Shown here: positions 16,799-26,742 of the stretch, piece after piece
Layout of the letters: every line of letters begins with the position of its first letter
How positions within the stretch are numbered: the stretch's first letter is position 1
Source: Gammaproteobacteria bacterium
Lineage (GTDB): Bacteria > Pseudomonadota > Gammaproteobacteria > Pseudomonadales > Azotimanducaceae
NCBI GenBank assembly: GCA_028821125.1
Contig: JAPPHD010000035.1
Coordinates: 1-48,120 of the forward strand
Reading direction: 5' to 3'
Length of the DNA stretch: 48,120 bases
The notes under the pieces: model-generated
Databases searched by the model: none
Seen by the model: only the letters and a program-made list of their open reading frames with translations
What the model was told of the DNA's origin: nothing
Made by a program: the position numbers and the translations under genes

Positions 16799-18205
16799 TC
16801 AGCCGTTGTACTTCCAGTTGCCGTGGAAGCCGTAGGGGACCCGGTGGGGCAACTCCGCACAAGCCACGGGGCCGTCTTCCACGTTGGCCGCATCGAGAAA
16901 AACCAGGTCGCTGCGATTTTCACCGCTTCGGTAGACCACGCTCAGCACGTAGCCGTCGCCTTCCGCCGCATCCGGCGCCCTGGGCACGAAGACCGGCTCG
17001 CCCGTGACGTCGCCTTCTGGCAGCAGGTGTTGCTTGCGGCGGCCCGTCGAGAAATCGTGGTGGGCGATGGCGTCGAATCCGAGGCCCGGGCCGCCGTTGA
17101 CCGAGGCGGCGTAGTAGCCGTGCCGGTAGCCGCTGCCCGCGAAGCGTTCGTCGAGACGCGGGAACTCGCCGCTGATCTCGTCGAGGTAGCGGCGCTCGAT
17201 GCCGTTCGAGTTGTCGGCCAGGTCGATCACCCACTCGCACAGCCGGGCGTTGGCCTTGGCCGGATCGGCGGGGCTGCCGTCTGCCTTCGGGAAAAGGGGC
17301 GCCTCCTCGAACTGCATGACGTGCGCCACGATGCGGTCGCCGTCGGTCCAGGCGTTCATCGGATGGAACACGAAGCAGGCGTCCGTCTCGAACCAACGGA
17401 TCTGTGCGACGGAACCGTCCCGGCGCATGACCCCGACGTGGGTGCCCTTTTCCGGTTCCCAGGCAAAGGGCGGTTTGCCCTGCATGGCGCGCTCCATGCT
17501 GCCCGTCAACGGAAAGATCGGGAACAGCACGTGTTCGGCCGTGACGATGAAGTCGTGCACCATGCTGGGGAACGGCGCCTCGAAGCGTTCGGAGGTTGTG
17601 AGTACCCCTTCCGGGCTCACCACCTGGTAGCTGAGTCCCGGCGAGAAGAAGCCGTCGACCATGTACCCGAAGAACAGCATCTCGCCGGTGTGCGGATCGA
17701 TCTTGGGGTGTGCGGTCATGGGCCCTTCCAGTTGGCCATCGAAGGTCCAGGCGCCTTTCGACTCAAGCGTTTGCGGGTCGATCTCGAACGGCGCGTGGCC
17801 CTCCTCGAGCGCCAGCAGCCTGCCGCCGTGCCAGAGGACGTTGGTGTTGGCGATGCCGTCGGTTTCCACCCCCGCGGTAACGGGGTCGCTTGCCATGGGG
17901 TTCAGCGGGCTGAACAGGCTGCGCCCCTCGCGGCGCTCCAGCGTCCATTTCACGGTGCGCGCCCAGCGGTTGCGGTAGCGCACCCGGCCGTCCCGAATCC
18001 TGAACATGTGCAGCATGCCGTCGCCCGCGAACCAGTGGTGGTCGCCCCGCGGCGGAAACTGCGGGTCCGGGCCGTTGCGGTAATAGGTGATGTCGAGTTC
18101 CGCCGGCAACTCGCCGCGCACGATGACGTCGTCGATGTCGCACTCCATGCGAATCGGTGCGAAGTTGCCGGTCAGTTGCGGATGGTCGGGATACGGTGTG
18201 GTCAC
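16799..18205 (-). CDS. Carotenoid-cleavage/lignostilbene-type dioxygenase
   Basis: 468 residues from a GTG start. A seven-bladed RPE65/CCD protein: FDGQLEGPMTAHPKID, FPSMVHDF, FVFHPMN and the terminal VPYGFHGNW carry the four iron-binding histidines. No transmembrane segment is seen. Bacterial members cleave carotenoids, apocarotenals or stilbenes from lignin. With a Rieske oxygenase and a dehydrogenase nearby, breakdown of a plant- or alga-derived aromatic or terpenoid is a reasonable inference. Divergent from the CmcJ-type gene over 231 bases. Confidence 0.92.
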   Translation of the reverse strand: MTTPYPDHPQLTGNFAPIRMECDIDDVIVRGELPAELDITYYRNGPDPQFPPRGDHHWFAGDGMLHMFRIRDGRVRYRNRWARTVKWTLERREGRSLFSPLNPMASDPVTAGVETDGIANTNVLWHGGRLLALEEGHAPFEIDPQTLESKGAWTFDGQLEGPMTAHPKIDPHTGEMLFFGYMVDGFFSPGLSYQVVSPEGVLTTSERFEAPFPSMVHDFIVTAEHVLFPIFPLTGSMERAMQGKPPFAWEPEKGTHVGVMRRDGSVAQIRWFETDACFVFHPMNAWTDGDRIVAHVMQFEEAPLFPKADGSPADPAKANARLCEWVIDLADNSNGIERRYLDEISGEFPRLDERFAGSGYRHGYYAASVNGGPGLGFDAIAHHDFSTGRRKQHLLPEGDVTGEPVFVPRAPDAAEGDGYVLSVVYRSGENRSDLVFLDAANVEDGPVACAELPHRVPYGFHGNWKYNG

Positions 18206-18368
18206 GGTCGATGCTCGCTTGCGGGGGATGGTGGGGGCGACACTCTATCAGGCTTTTTGCCGGACGGGTGCGCCGGGCTCGAATGACGACGCTGGTTTTC
18301 CGGCAACAGACGCTTCCGAGGTTCCGGTAAGGTCCCTTGTGTGCATTCACCGGCGTGGACAGAGCGAC

Positions 18369-18378
18369 TGCACGTGCA
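18369..18378. promoter_or_regulatory. Perfect palindrome TGCACGTGCA in the divergent promoter region
   Basis: A 10-base perfect palindrome between two divergent genes (carotenoid-type oxygenase and CmcJ-type oxidoreductase). An operator is possible; no regulator gene is nearby. Confidence 0.25.
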
Positions 18379-18436
18379 CGCCCTCCAGGGCCGGCCCCTC
18401 TGTGCCATAATTCGGGGTTTGCGGCCGGGGCATGTC

Positions 18437-19714
18437 ATGAACCCACCCAAAGTCATCGAAAACCAGGCCACTGCGCGCGCCGAAACCGTTCCGCCGGCAT
18501 ACGTGCCGCCGTTCGAACTCACCGAAGGGCAACCGCCGCCGGTCGCCGCCAACGGGGGCCTGTCCTACATGTCGTTCGACCGGGCCGGGGATGCGGGTAC
18601 CGCCGCGGCCACGGAAGCGGCCTTTGCACTGATCGCCACAGGTGAAGGGCAGGCGGTCGTCGACATGCTCGAGAACGCGCCCCCCGGCCCCATCGACACC
18701 GAGTGGGGCCCCGGCTTCCGCAGGTACTCGGAATGCCTGGACTACATTCGGGAAAACAACATCCAGGCTCCGGAAGGCGGTCTGGCGCTGCCGCTGCGCT
18801 ACACCGTTTACGAAGCGCCCACCTACACCATCGTATCGTCCAACGCCCTCTGGCAGGACCCGGCACGCGAGGCGGACGCCCGGGCGTTGCGCCAGGAAGA
18901 ACGAAACATCGACCGCCGGTGCCTCTATTTCCCCCAGGTCATGCGCGACGCGCGGCGCATCGGGGAATATTACCCGGGCCTGTCGCCGTACAGCCCCGAG
19001 AGCATGGACAAGCTCGGCGTGTCCCTGGCGCATTGCGAGTCGAAATGCGGGAACTTCTACGACGCGCACGAGGTGGAGCGCGTCTTCTACCCGGAAATGG
19101 AACAGCTTCTGCTCGAATTCTTCCCCGGCGCAACGGATGCCCTCGTCTACAACCACGATGTGTTCGACAAGGACTACGACGGCGACCGCACGGAAGACCA
19201 GGACAACAGGATTCCGGGCGTCAACGCCTTCTACGCCAACCTCGTGCACAACGACCTCAACGACAACAGCGGCCGCGTGCGCTGTCGGGAACTGCTCACG
19301 CAGAACCTGCGCAACTTCGGACGCACGGTGCACTACACGCCCGCGGAGGCCGACGCCAAGATGTCCCGGCGGTTCATGTCGATCAACCTGGCCAAGCCCA
19401 TGGAGACCGTGCGCCAGTACCCCTTTGTGCTCTGTGCCTGGCCCTCCTTCGCCGACCAGCCCTACATCACCAACTACCGCATCTACGACGACCGGGTCGG
19501 CGAGACTACCCGCTTCACCTACAGGCCCGACCACGAGTGGTACTGGATACCTCAGCAGAAGCCCACCGAGGTCTCGATGCTGAAGTGCTACGACTCGGTC
19601 ACCGACGGCTCGGTTTCGCGCTGGTCGTTCCACACGGCCTGTTTCGACCCCACCGCGCCCGCGGACGCGCCGTGCCGCAGGAACGTCGTTGTCAGGTCGT
19701 TTGTCTTTTTCTAG
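18437..19714 (+). CDS. CmcJ/NvfI-family oxidoreductase
   Basis: 425 residues from the ATG at 18437. Blocks VYNHDVF, AFYANLVHNDLND, INLAKPMETVRQYPFVLCAW, WYWIPQQKPTEVSMLKCYDS and WSFHTACFDP match the CmcJ/NvfI/AsaB-type family, known from cephamycin and fungal natural-product clusters, where members act as hydroxylases or isomerases with a jelly-roll 2-oxoglutarate-dioxygenase-like fold. The HxD of the facial triad is seen as H-N-D in VHNDLND, with H in SFHTA. No biosynthetic core enzyme is adjacent. Its 3' end overlaps the convergent M16 gene by 23 bases. Confidence 0.8.
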   Translation: MNPPKVIENQATARAETVPPAYVPPFELTEGQPPPVAANGGLSYMSFDRAGDAGTAAATEAAFALIATGEGQAVVDMLENAPPGPIDTEWGPGFRRYSECLDYIRENNIQAPEGGLALPLRYTVYEAPTYTIVSSNALWQDPAREADARALRQEERNIDRRCLYFPQVMRDARRIGEYYPGLSPYSPESMDKLGVSLAHCESKCGNFYDAHEVERVFYPEMEQLLLEFFPGATDALVYNHDVFDKDYDGDRTEDQDNRIPGVNAFYANLVHNDLNDNSGRVRCRELLTQNLRNFGRTVHYTPAEADAKMSRRFMSINLAKPMETVRQYPFVLCAWPSFADQPYITNYRIYDDRVGETTRFTYRPDHEWYWIPQQKPTEVSMLKCYDSVTDGSVSRWSFHTACFDPTAPADAPCRRNVVVRSFVFF

Positions 19715-22574
19715 GAGCGGGGCTTGCGGCCTCATCCAGAACATTGCCGTCGGCATCCAGCGGCACGATGCGCCCGACGTTCAGGTCGCGAATCCCGGCC
19801 TCTATCCTGCCCCGGTCACCGACGACCACCCAGATCAGCCCATCCGGATTGACCACGTCGACCGCGGCCCGGTGGATTTCCTCTTCGCTCAAGCCCCGAA
19901 CGGCATCCGCATAGCTGTCCCAGTAATCGTCCGGCAGCCCGAAGCGCACGATTTCCACGAGCGACCCCAGCACGGCGGAGGCCGTTTCCCAGCGTCCCGG
20001 AAGCGAAAGGGTGCGCCGGTCCTTCACCTTGGCGATTTCGTCCGGCGTGGCGGGACGAACATGGCGAATCTCCTCGATTTCGCGCTGCATTTCCGCCATC
20101 GCTTCGCTGGTCTTGTCGGTCTGCACCGGTGCGAGCGCAATGAACGGCCGCTGGCCCTTGGCGGGCACGAGTTGGGTAAACGCTCCGTAAGACCAGTTCT
20201 TGTCTTCGCGCAGGTTCATGTTGACGCGGGCCGTGAAATCGCCGCCGAGTACCTGGTTCATGGCGGTGATGGCCATTTCCGCATCGTTGTTGCGTGGTGG
20301 AGCGACATGGCCGGCGATGATCACCGACTGTTCGGAGTCGGGCCTGTCCACCAGGTAGACAATCGGTTCGTCCTGATGGGCGACGGTTGCGAGGTTCTTA
20401 TCGGGCACATCGCCCGGGCGCCACGCGCCGAAACGCGCAGTCAACAAAGGCTCGATTTCGCTCCGGGTGACATCGCCAACGACCACCAGCGTCGCGTTGC
20501 CCGGCTTGAACCAGGCCTGATGGAAAGCGGCCAGGTCCCCTGGCGTCAGCGCCGCCACGGACGTCTCGTTTCCGGAGCCGGTAAAGGGCAGGCTGTATGC
20601 GTGCCCGTCGCCGTAGAGAAGGCGGGGAAAGAGCCGCAGCGCCAGTGTCCTGGGCCGTACCTTCTCCTGCTGGATGCCGACGATCTGCAGTTGCTGCAGG
20701 CGGGCGAAGTCCTTTTCCGGGAACGACGGATTGAGGATGACATCCGCATAGAGATCGAGCGATGCGTCCACATTCTCCTTCAGCGCCGACATGCCGACGA
20801 AGGAGGTGTCCAGATTGGAACCGGCGCCGAGATTCGCGCCGAGACGCAGCAGTTCATCGCTGATCTCGAGAGCCGACCGTGTGGCCGTGCCTTCGTCGAG
20901 CATGGCGAGCGCCAGGTTCGCGGTGCCCGGAGTTGCGAACTGATCGGCGGCGAAGCCGGCGTCGATCACCAGGTTCAACTCGACCACCGGGACGGCGTGG
21001 CGTTCCGCCAGCACCACCTTGAGGCCGTTTTCGAGTTCGAAGCGCTCGAAGCGGTCGAAGCGCGCCGGCGGCGGCGAGCCCGTATCCGGCAGCCTCGAGC
21101 GGTCAGCCCGGGCGTCGCCTACCGATGTTTCCGGAAACGGCAGCACCTCGAGACTGAACTGCCCCCGTGTCATCCACTTGCCGGCCGCGGCCTGAAGGTC
21201 GGCGGGCCGCGCCGCGGCCCAACGTGCAAGCGTCGTCTTGTGGAAGGCAGGATCGTCCATGTAGGTTTCGTTGCGCGCCAACTGGTCGCTCTTGCCGCCG
21301 AAGCCGCCGACCCGCTCGATGCCCCTTATGAACGCGGCGCGGCGGCTGGTGACCATGCGGTTCAGTTCCTCGCCGCTGGGGCCCTCTTCCAGAAAGGCCG
21401 CGATTTCTTCCTCGATGGCCGCGTCGAGTTCCGCGAGGGTGTGCCCCGGCAGCGCCGTGGCGATGATGCCGAAGATGCCGGCAATCTCCATCGGGAAAGC
21501 GAAAGCGTTCACATCCGAGGCGATCTGCTCGTCGTACACCAGGCGCTTGTAGAGCCGCGAGGTCTTGCCTTCGCTCAGAATACCCGCAACGAGGTCGAGC
21601 CGATTCGACGCCAGGGTGCCGTAGCGGGGCATCGTCCATGCCTTGTAGAGCCGCGCCTGGGGCACCCGGTCCTGCATGACCAGGCGGTGGGTGCCCACGA
21701 GTTCGGGTATCCATTCCTTCTGCCGCGTCAGTGGGGGCCCGGCTGGAATATGGCCGAAATAGTGCTCCACCCGGCCCTTGACCTGTTCCGCTTCCACATC
21801 GCCGGCGATGACCAGAACCGCATTCGCCGCACCGTAATACCGGTTGAACCACTCCCTGACATCGTCGAGGCTTGCCGCGTTCAGGTCGTCCATGCTGCCG
21901 ATTACGGACCACGAGTAGGGATGGCCGGACGGAAAGACGTTCTCGAACAGCACGTTGAACACCCGCCCATAGGGCTGGTTCTCGCCCTGGCGCTTCTCGT
22001 TCTGCACAACGCCGCGCTGCTCGTCCAGGCGCGCCTGGTCGACCACACCGAGCAGGTGCCCCATACGGTCCGATTCCATCCAAAGCGCAAGGTCGAGCGC
22101 GTTCTTGGGCACCACTTCAAAGTAATTGGTCCGGTCGACGTTGGTCGTGCCGTTCATGCCGGTGGCGCCGACCCGCTCGAAGGGCTCGAAGAACTCACCG
22201 GGGTAGTTCTCCGTGCCGTTGAACATCAAGTGTTCGAACAGGTGCGCGAACCCGGTCTTGCCGGGTTTCTCGTTCTTCGAGCCGACGTGATACCAGACGT
22301 TCACGGCCACCACCGGCGCCTTCCGATCCTCGTGGACGATGAGCGTCAGGCCGTTGTCCAGAGTGAACTTCTCGAACGGGATGTCGATGCCTGCCGATTC
22401 GATGTCGACCTCAACCGGAAGCACCAGGTCTGACGCTGACGCCTCACCATCCACCTCATCCCGCGCGGTGTCTGTGCACGAGGCCGAAAAGACGGTCAGG
22501 GCAATGAGGGCCAGCGCACGGCCCAGCTCGCGAAATTCGCCGACTGGGCGCGCCAGATCAACGGGTGTCAACAT
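19692..22574 (-). CDS. M16 family zinc metalloprotease lipoprotein (two-domain pitrilysin type)
   Basis: 960 residues from the ATG at 22574; upstream codons in frame lack a signal sequence. A lipobox-like FSASC places lipid-modified Cys33 after a hydrophobic stretch. The inverted zinc motif H111-L-F-E-H115 is present, and the protein shows the usual pair of M16 halves, the second without a zinc site (RFERFELENGLKVVLAERH). Known relatives degrade peptides in the periplasm. It ends with a convergent overlap on the CmcJ-type gene and starts divergently from metX, 127 bases away. Confidence 0.92.
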   Translation of the reverse strand: MLTPVDLARPVGEFRELGRALALIALTVFSASCTDTARDEVDGEASASDLVLPVEVDIESAGIDIPFEKFTLDNGLTLIVHEDRKAPVVAVNVWYHVGSKNEKPGKTGFAHLFEHLMFNGTENYPGEFFEPFERVGATGMNGTTNVDRTNYFEVVPKNALDLALWMESDRMGHLLGVVDQARLDEQRGVVQNEKRQGENQPYGRVFNVLFENVFPSGHPYSWSVIGSMDDLNAASLDDVREWFNRYYGAANAVLVIAGDVEAEQVKGRVEHYFGHIPAGPPLTRQKEWIPELVGTHRLVMQDRVPQARLYKAWTMPRYGTLASNRLDLVAGILSEGKTSRLYKRLVYDEQIASDVNAFAFPMEIAGIFGIIATALPGHTLAELDAAIEEEIAAFLEEGPSGEELNRMVTSRRAAFIRGIERVGGFGGKSDQLARNETYMDDPAFHKTTLARWAAARPADLQAAAGKWMTRGQFSLEVLPFPETSVGDARADRSRLPDTGSPPPARFDRFERFELENGLKVVLAERHAVPVVELNLVIDAGFAADQFATPGTANLALAMLDEGTATRSALEISDELLRLGANLGAGSNLDTSFVGMSALKENVDASLDLYADVILNPSFPEKDFARLQQLQIVGIQQEKVRPRTLALRLFPRLLYGDGHAYSLPFTGSGNETSVAALTPGDLAAFHQAWFKPGNATLVVVGDVTRSEIEPLLTARFGAWRPGDVPDKNLATVAHQDEPIVYLVDRPDSEQSVIIAGHVAPPRNNDAEMAITAMNQVLGGDFTARVNMNLREDKNWSYGAFTQLVPAKGQRPFIALAPVQTDKTSEAMAEMQREIEEIRHVRPATPDEIAKVKDRRTLSLPGRWETASAVLGSLVEIVRFGLPDDYWDSYADAVRGLSEEEIHRAAVDVVNPDGLIWVVVGDRGRIEAGIRDLNVGRIVPLDADGNVLDEAASPAPRKRQTT

Positions 22575-22701
22575 ACGAATGTCCCGGCTTGCGCAAAAGA
22601 CGGCGACTGTAGCGCAAAGGGGCACGCCCCGCACGACGGCCTGTCGAATCGATGGCCCGTACGCTGTAGGCACGCACCACGCCATCTGCTACCGTCAAGT
22701 C

Positions 22702-23784
22702 ATGGGCGCGCTTCAGAAACTGTTGGTACGCGGCTCTTTTGCCATGCAGCGCGGGGTTCTCGAGAGCCCGGTAATCGCCTATGAAACCCTGGGCAACCTG
22801 AGCGCCGCGAAAGACAACGCGGTCCTCGTTTTCACGGGGCTTTCGCCATCCGCCCACATCGCCTCTTCCCCCGCCGACCCGACAACGGGCTGGTGGGAGG
22901 ACATGGTCGGGCCGGGCAAGCCCATCGATACCGACCGGTATTTCGTGGTCTGCGTCAATTCGCTCGGGAGCTGTTTCGGCTCGACCGGGCCCGCCTCCCT
23001 GGATCCGGTCACGGGCGATTACTACAGGCTGGACTTTCCGGTGCTGTGCGTGGAGGACATCGCCAACGGCGGCGCGCTGGTTCTCGACCATCTCGGCGTA
23101 GACGTGCTGCACACTGTAGTGGGCCCGTCGATGGGCGGCATGACGGCGCTCGCCTTCGCCCTGCAGCATCCCGATCGCAGCCGCCGCATGCTTTCCATCT
23201 CTTCTGCGGGGCGCAGCCTCCCCTTCTCCATCGCCTTGCGTTCCCTGCAACGGGAGATCATTCGCACGGACCCGGCCTGGCGGAACGGTCAGTACGATTT
23301 CCGCCGGGGCCCGGTCAGCGGCATGCGCCTCGCGCGCAAGCTGGGCATGATCACCTACCGGTCGGCGGCCGAATGGGCAGAACGATTCGGCCGCGAACGC
23401 GCCACCAGAGAACCGCCGACCGACCACCCGTTCGGTATCGATTTCGAGGTGGAATCGTACCTGGAAGCCCACGCCAACCGGTTCATCGGCGGGTTCGACG
23501 CCAACTGCTACCTGTACCTCTCCAGGGCCATGGACCTGTTCGATGCCGCCAACCACGGCGGCAGCCTGGAACAGGGCCTGCGCCGGCTGCGCATCGAGAG
23601 TGCGCTGGTCATCGGCGTGACCTCCGACTTCCTGTTTCCGCTGCACCAGCAGGAAGAACTGGCCCGGACACTCAAGACCTGCGTCCGGGACCTGGAATTC
23701 AAGCGCCTGGAGTCAATTCAGGGGCATGATTCATTTCTGGTCGACATGGATCGCTTCCGGCCGTCGGTCGCCGCCTTTTTCTAG
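22702..23784 (+). CDS. metX: MetX-type homoserine (or serine) O-acyltransferase
   Basis: 360 residues. The alpha/beta-hydrolase acyltransferase shows nucleophile S143 in GPSMGG, the late aspartate in GVTSDFLFP and histidine in GHDSF. The NSLGSCFGSTGPAS loop is typical of the family. MetX members acetylate or succinylate L-homoserine for methionine synthesis; a subgroup acts on L-serine for cysteine synthesis, and I cannot separate these by eye. metW, its usual partner, does not follow, which mildly favours a non-standard role. No clear Shine-Dalgarno; the start is chosen by homology. Confidence 0.9.
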   Translation: MGALQKLLVRGSFAMQRGVLESPVIAYETLGNLSAAKDNAVLVFTGLSPSAHIASSPADPTTGWWEDMVGPGKPIDTDRYFVVCVNSLGSCFGSTGPASLDPVTGDYYRLDFPVLCVEDIANGGALVLDHLGVDVLHTVVGPSMGGMTALAFALQHPDRSRRMLSISSAGRSLPFSIALRSLQREIIRTDPAWRNGQYDFRRGPVSGMRLARKLGMITYRSAAEWAERFGRERATREPPTDHPFGIDFEVESYLEAHANRFIGGFDANCYLYLSRAMDLFDAANHGGSLEQGLRRLRIESALVIGVTSDFLFPLHQQEELARTLKTCVRDLEFKRLESIQGHDSFLVDMDRFRPSVAAFF

Positions 23785-23914
23785 CACGACCCAGTCGAAA
23801 GAACGCAACGCGGCCGGCACGAGCAGCGAAGGCACCGGATGGCGCGGACCATAGCGGGCGGAGGCATGCTTGCACATCTGATTTCGCTCGGCGCCCCTGT
23901 GCCCTCGGCAGGAG

Positions 23915-26098
23915 TCAGTCCGGCCTTCGTGGGCAAATCAGGTTGGAGCCGGCGGTAATCCTCCCGATCTCCGCGCTGTTCGCGTAGCCCGCGGCAAGAA
24001 GGGCCCCAAGGCAATCCCCCGCCCGGTCAGCGGGCACGCTGGCCAGCAACCCGCCGGAGGTCTGGGGATCGGCCAGCAACCGCACCAGGGGATCTCCCGG
24101 AGGGCGGCCGCGAATCTCGAAGTCCGCCAATGCCTGCTCGTTGCCCTCTTGCAGTACGCTGGACGCACCCCCATCAAAGCCCTCCAGGGCGCCTTTGAGG
24201 CTGGGCACCGCTTCCAGCCAGAGTTCGGCGCCAGTTCCGGAGGCCCGCAACATTTCGCCCAGGTGGCCCACCAGGCCAAAGCCGGTGACGTCCGTAACCG
24301 CCCGGACACCGTACGCGCGCAAGACGTCGAGCGCTTCCCGATTGGACTGGTCCATGATGCCGATTGCGGCCTGCAGCAATCTGGTCTGTGCCTGGCCGCG
24401 CATATGCGCCGCCAGCAGCACGCCGATGCCGAGCGGCTTGGTCACCAGCAGGCGGTCGCCCTCTCGGCAGCCCGCCTTGGTCAACACCGGCTCCACCGCC
24501 CTGCCGGTCACCGCCAGGCCCAGGGACAACTCGGACCCCTCGGAGGAATGCCCGCCCACCAGGGGCACGCCGTCACCGTTCAGCACGTCCACGGCGCCCT
24601 TGAGCAACCCGTAGAGTTCCTCCTCCATCATCGCCTCGGTCATCAGCGGCACCGTAGCGATGGCCATGGCGCTCGTGGGCTTTGCGCCCATGGCATAGAT
24701 GTCGTTCAGGCTGTGATGGGCGGTGATTCGCCCGAACAGGTAAGGATCGTCGACGAGGCTGCGAAAACCGTCCAGGGTCAAAAGCAGCTGTTCCGATTGG
24801 CCGCGCAGGATCGCTGCATCGTCGCCGATGCCCTGGACCAGGTCCGCATGGCGCTGCTCCGGCAGGCGACCCAGAACCCGGTGCAGAGGCCCGGCGGCCA
24901 GCTTGGCGCCGCAACCTCCGCAGCGCATCGGGTCGAACGGGGGCTGTTCCTTGCCGTCAACGCCGTTTCCGGGATTGCCGATCGTCGGGGCGCCCGCCAT
25001 GTCGGGGAGATTTTGAAACCGCTCCATGAACCGGCGGTCGATCCATTTCTTCCAGCGCCAAGCCCAACGCCCCCGCACCGCCAGGCCGGACCGGGAAGCC
25101 ACGGCCCGCGCATCGCCCGTGCCGATGATGCTCAAGAATCGCTTTTGCGGCCTGAATCGCCGGAGCGCGCGGCCTTGGGCCGACCGGCGCAGATTGGCGG
25201 CCAGCACCGGCCCGGCCCGCACGGCGAACACGCCGGACTTGGGGCGCTCCTGCCCGTTGAGGCAGGCCACATCGCCGCTCACGAATACGCGCGGATGAGA
25301 GAGCGAGCGCAGGCAGGCGTCTACCCGTGCAAAGCCCCGGGAATCCTGGGACAGCGCGCTGTCCCGCACCCAGTCCGGCGCCACCACGCCGGTGACCCAG
25401 AACAGCCGGTCGAACCCGACGGTGGTTCCATCGGCGAGGACCAGTTCGCTCTCCCTCGCCGCCGAAACCGTCCCGAAACGCAATTCGATGCCGGCCTTGT
25501 AAAGCTCGTCCGCCAGCATCTGTTGCGCTCGCCGTGCCTGCCCGGGGAGGAGTTCCAGCGTGACGATACCGATCTCGACGCCGTGCGGCAGGGCGTAACG
25601 CGCCGCGAGTGCCAATTCCACACCCCCCGCTCCGCCGCCCGCGAACAGGATCTTCGTGCCCGGCCCGGCTTCTTCGCAAAGCGACCGCCAATGAGGCAGG
25701 AACCGCCCGATCGGCTTGACCGGCACTCCGGCGTCGGCGAACGTCTCCGGGGCGGCCCCGCAGTTGACCGAAAGCGTATCGAAGCGCACGGGCGGGCGGT
25801 TTGCGCAACGGACGGCGTTGTTCTCCAGGTCCAGGCCGGTAACCGCATCGACAATCAGGCGGGCGCCGGCAAAGCGGCAGAGCGGCCCGAGGTCGATGTG
25901 AATGTCTTCCCACCGGTAGTGCCCCGCCACGTATCCCGGCAACATGCCCGAGTACGGCGTATGCGCCTCCCGGGCGATGACCGTGACACGCACCCCGTCC
26001 AGAGGCGACATTCCCAGCGACTTCAGTACCTGGACATGGCTGTGGCCGCCGCCGACCAGCACAAGGTCGGCGACCGGCAGGCTGAGGTCAGCCCGCAT
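23915..26098 (-). CDS. selD: Fusion of an NADH-dehydrogenase-like FAD oxidoreductase and selenide, water dikinase
   Basis: 727 residues. The N-terminal part (1-365) is a type II NADH dehydrogenase-like pyridine nucleotide-disulfide oxidoreductase with VGGGHSH (15-21), AGGGAGGVE (153-161) and VFVSGD (271-276). The C-terminal part (about 385-727) is SelD: MRCGGCGAK places catalytic C396 and K399, and GIGDDAA, DDPYLFG, VGGHSSEG and DVTGFGLVGHL complete the kinase. C396 is cysteine, not selenocysteine. SelD makes selenophosphate from selenide and ATP; the fused oxidoreductase may supply reduced selenium. No selA, selB, tRNA-Sec or mnmH is in the window, so the use (selenoproteins or selenouridine) is open. 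Confidence 0.93.
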   Translation of the reverse strand: MRADLSLPVADLVLVGGGHSHVQVLKSLGMSPLDGVRVTVIAREAHTPYSGMLPGYVAGHYRWEDIHIDLGPLCRFAGARLIVDAVTGLDLENNAVRCANRPPVRFDTLSVNCGAAPETFADAGVPVKPIGRFLPHWRSLCEEAGPGTKILFAGGGAGGVELALAARYALPHGVEIGIVTLELLPGQARRAQQMLADELYKAGIELRFGTVSAARESELVLADGTTVGFDRLFWVTGVVAPDWVRDSALSQDSRGFARVDACLRSLSHPRVFVSGDVACLNGQERPKSGVFAVRAGPVLAANLRRSAQGRALRRFRPQKRFLSIIGTGDARAVASRSGLAVRGRWAWRWKKWIDRRFMERFQNLPDMAGAPTIGNPGNGVDGKEQPPFDPMRCGGCGAKLAAGPLHRVLGRLPEQRHADLVQGIGDDAAILRGQSEQLLLTLDGFRSLVDDPYLFGRITAHHSLNDIYAMGAKPTSAMAIATVPLMTEAMMEEELYGLLKGAVDVLNGDGVPLVGGHSSEGSELSLGLAVTGRAVEPVLTKAGCREGDRLLVTKPLGIGVLLAAHMRGQAQTRLLQAAIGIMDQSNREALDVLRAYGVRAVTDVTGFGLVGHLGEMLRASGTGAELWLEAVPSLKGALEGFDGGASSVLQEGNEQALADFEIRGRPPGDPLVRLLADPQTSGGLLASVPADRAGDCLGALLAAGYANSAEIGRITAGSNLICPRRPD

Positions 26099-26289
26099 GG
26101 CCCGGTAGACTCCTGCAGAGACTCGGGTGGCCCGGGCAAGCGGGGCGAACGCGGTGTGCGCGCGGTGCGCAGGCAGTGATCACGGGTGCGGGTCAGAGTT
26201 CCTGGTCGGGCGAACGGTGCGTCAGATTAGTCAACTTCGCAAGGAGCGGCCACCGCCCCGTCACCTGGCGCCGGCAGTCGGGTGTGCGT

Positions 26290-26742
26290 TCAGCCCTTTG
26301 GAGGCACGTTGGCGCTTCGGTCGGCCGGTTTGCGCATCCAGCGGCTCGCAGAGGCCGTCTCCTGAACGGACTCGCCTGCCTTGGCCCAGCCGTTGAACCC
26401 GGCGGCCAGGTGCGCCACGTCGGGATAGCCCATGTCCTTGAGGGCCTTGGCCGCCAGGGCCGAGCGTCCGCCGCCGGCGCAGAACAGAACGATCCGCCTG
26501 TCTTCGGCGAAGTAGTCCCGATAGTACGGACTGGCCGGGTCCGCCCAGAACTCCAGCATGCCGCGCGGCGCGTGCCTGGCGCCGGGAATGGTGCCGAGAT
26601 CGACGTTCTCCTGGAGTTCCCGGATGTCGATCAGCAACAGATCGTCCCTTTTCGCCATCTCGTTCTTCAACTGCTCGATGGAAAGGTTCTCGAGATCGCG
26701 TTTGGTCTCGTCGACCAGTTCGAATATGGGCTTGATGCTCAT
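26290..26742 (-). CDS. Single-domain rhodanese-like protein
   Basis: 150 residues. A rhodanese fold with DIRE at 39-42, IPGARHAPRG at 52-61 and active-site loop C88-A-G-G-G-R-S94. Six-residue loops of this kind are found in sulfurtransferases that carry persulfide on the cysteine. It lies upstream of the selD fusion on the same strand with 191 bases between, so it may deliver sulfur or selenium. No signal peptide. GGAG seven bases before the ATG supports the start. Confidence 0.9.
   Translation of the reverse strand: MSIKPIFELVDETKRDLENLSIEQLKNEMAKRDDLLLIDIRELQENVDLGTIPGARHAPRGMLEFWADPASPYYRDYFAEDRRIVLFCAGGGRSALAAKALKDMGYPDVAHLAAGFNGWAKAGESVQETASASRWMRKPADRSANVPPKG

Noticed and set aside
15281-18286. 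Plus-strand open frame of 1001 codons
   Set aside because: Covers three clear minus-strand genes; no motif in its translation.
19689-22433. Plus-strand open frame of 914 codons
   Set aside because: Antisense to the M16 peptidase, which has its HxxEH motif.
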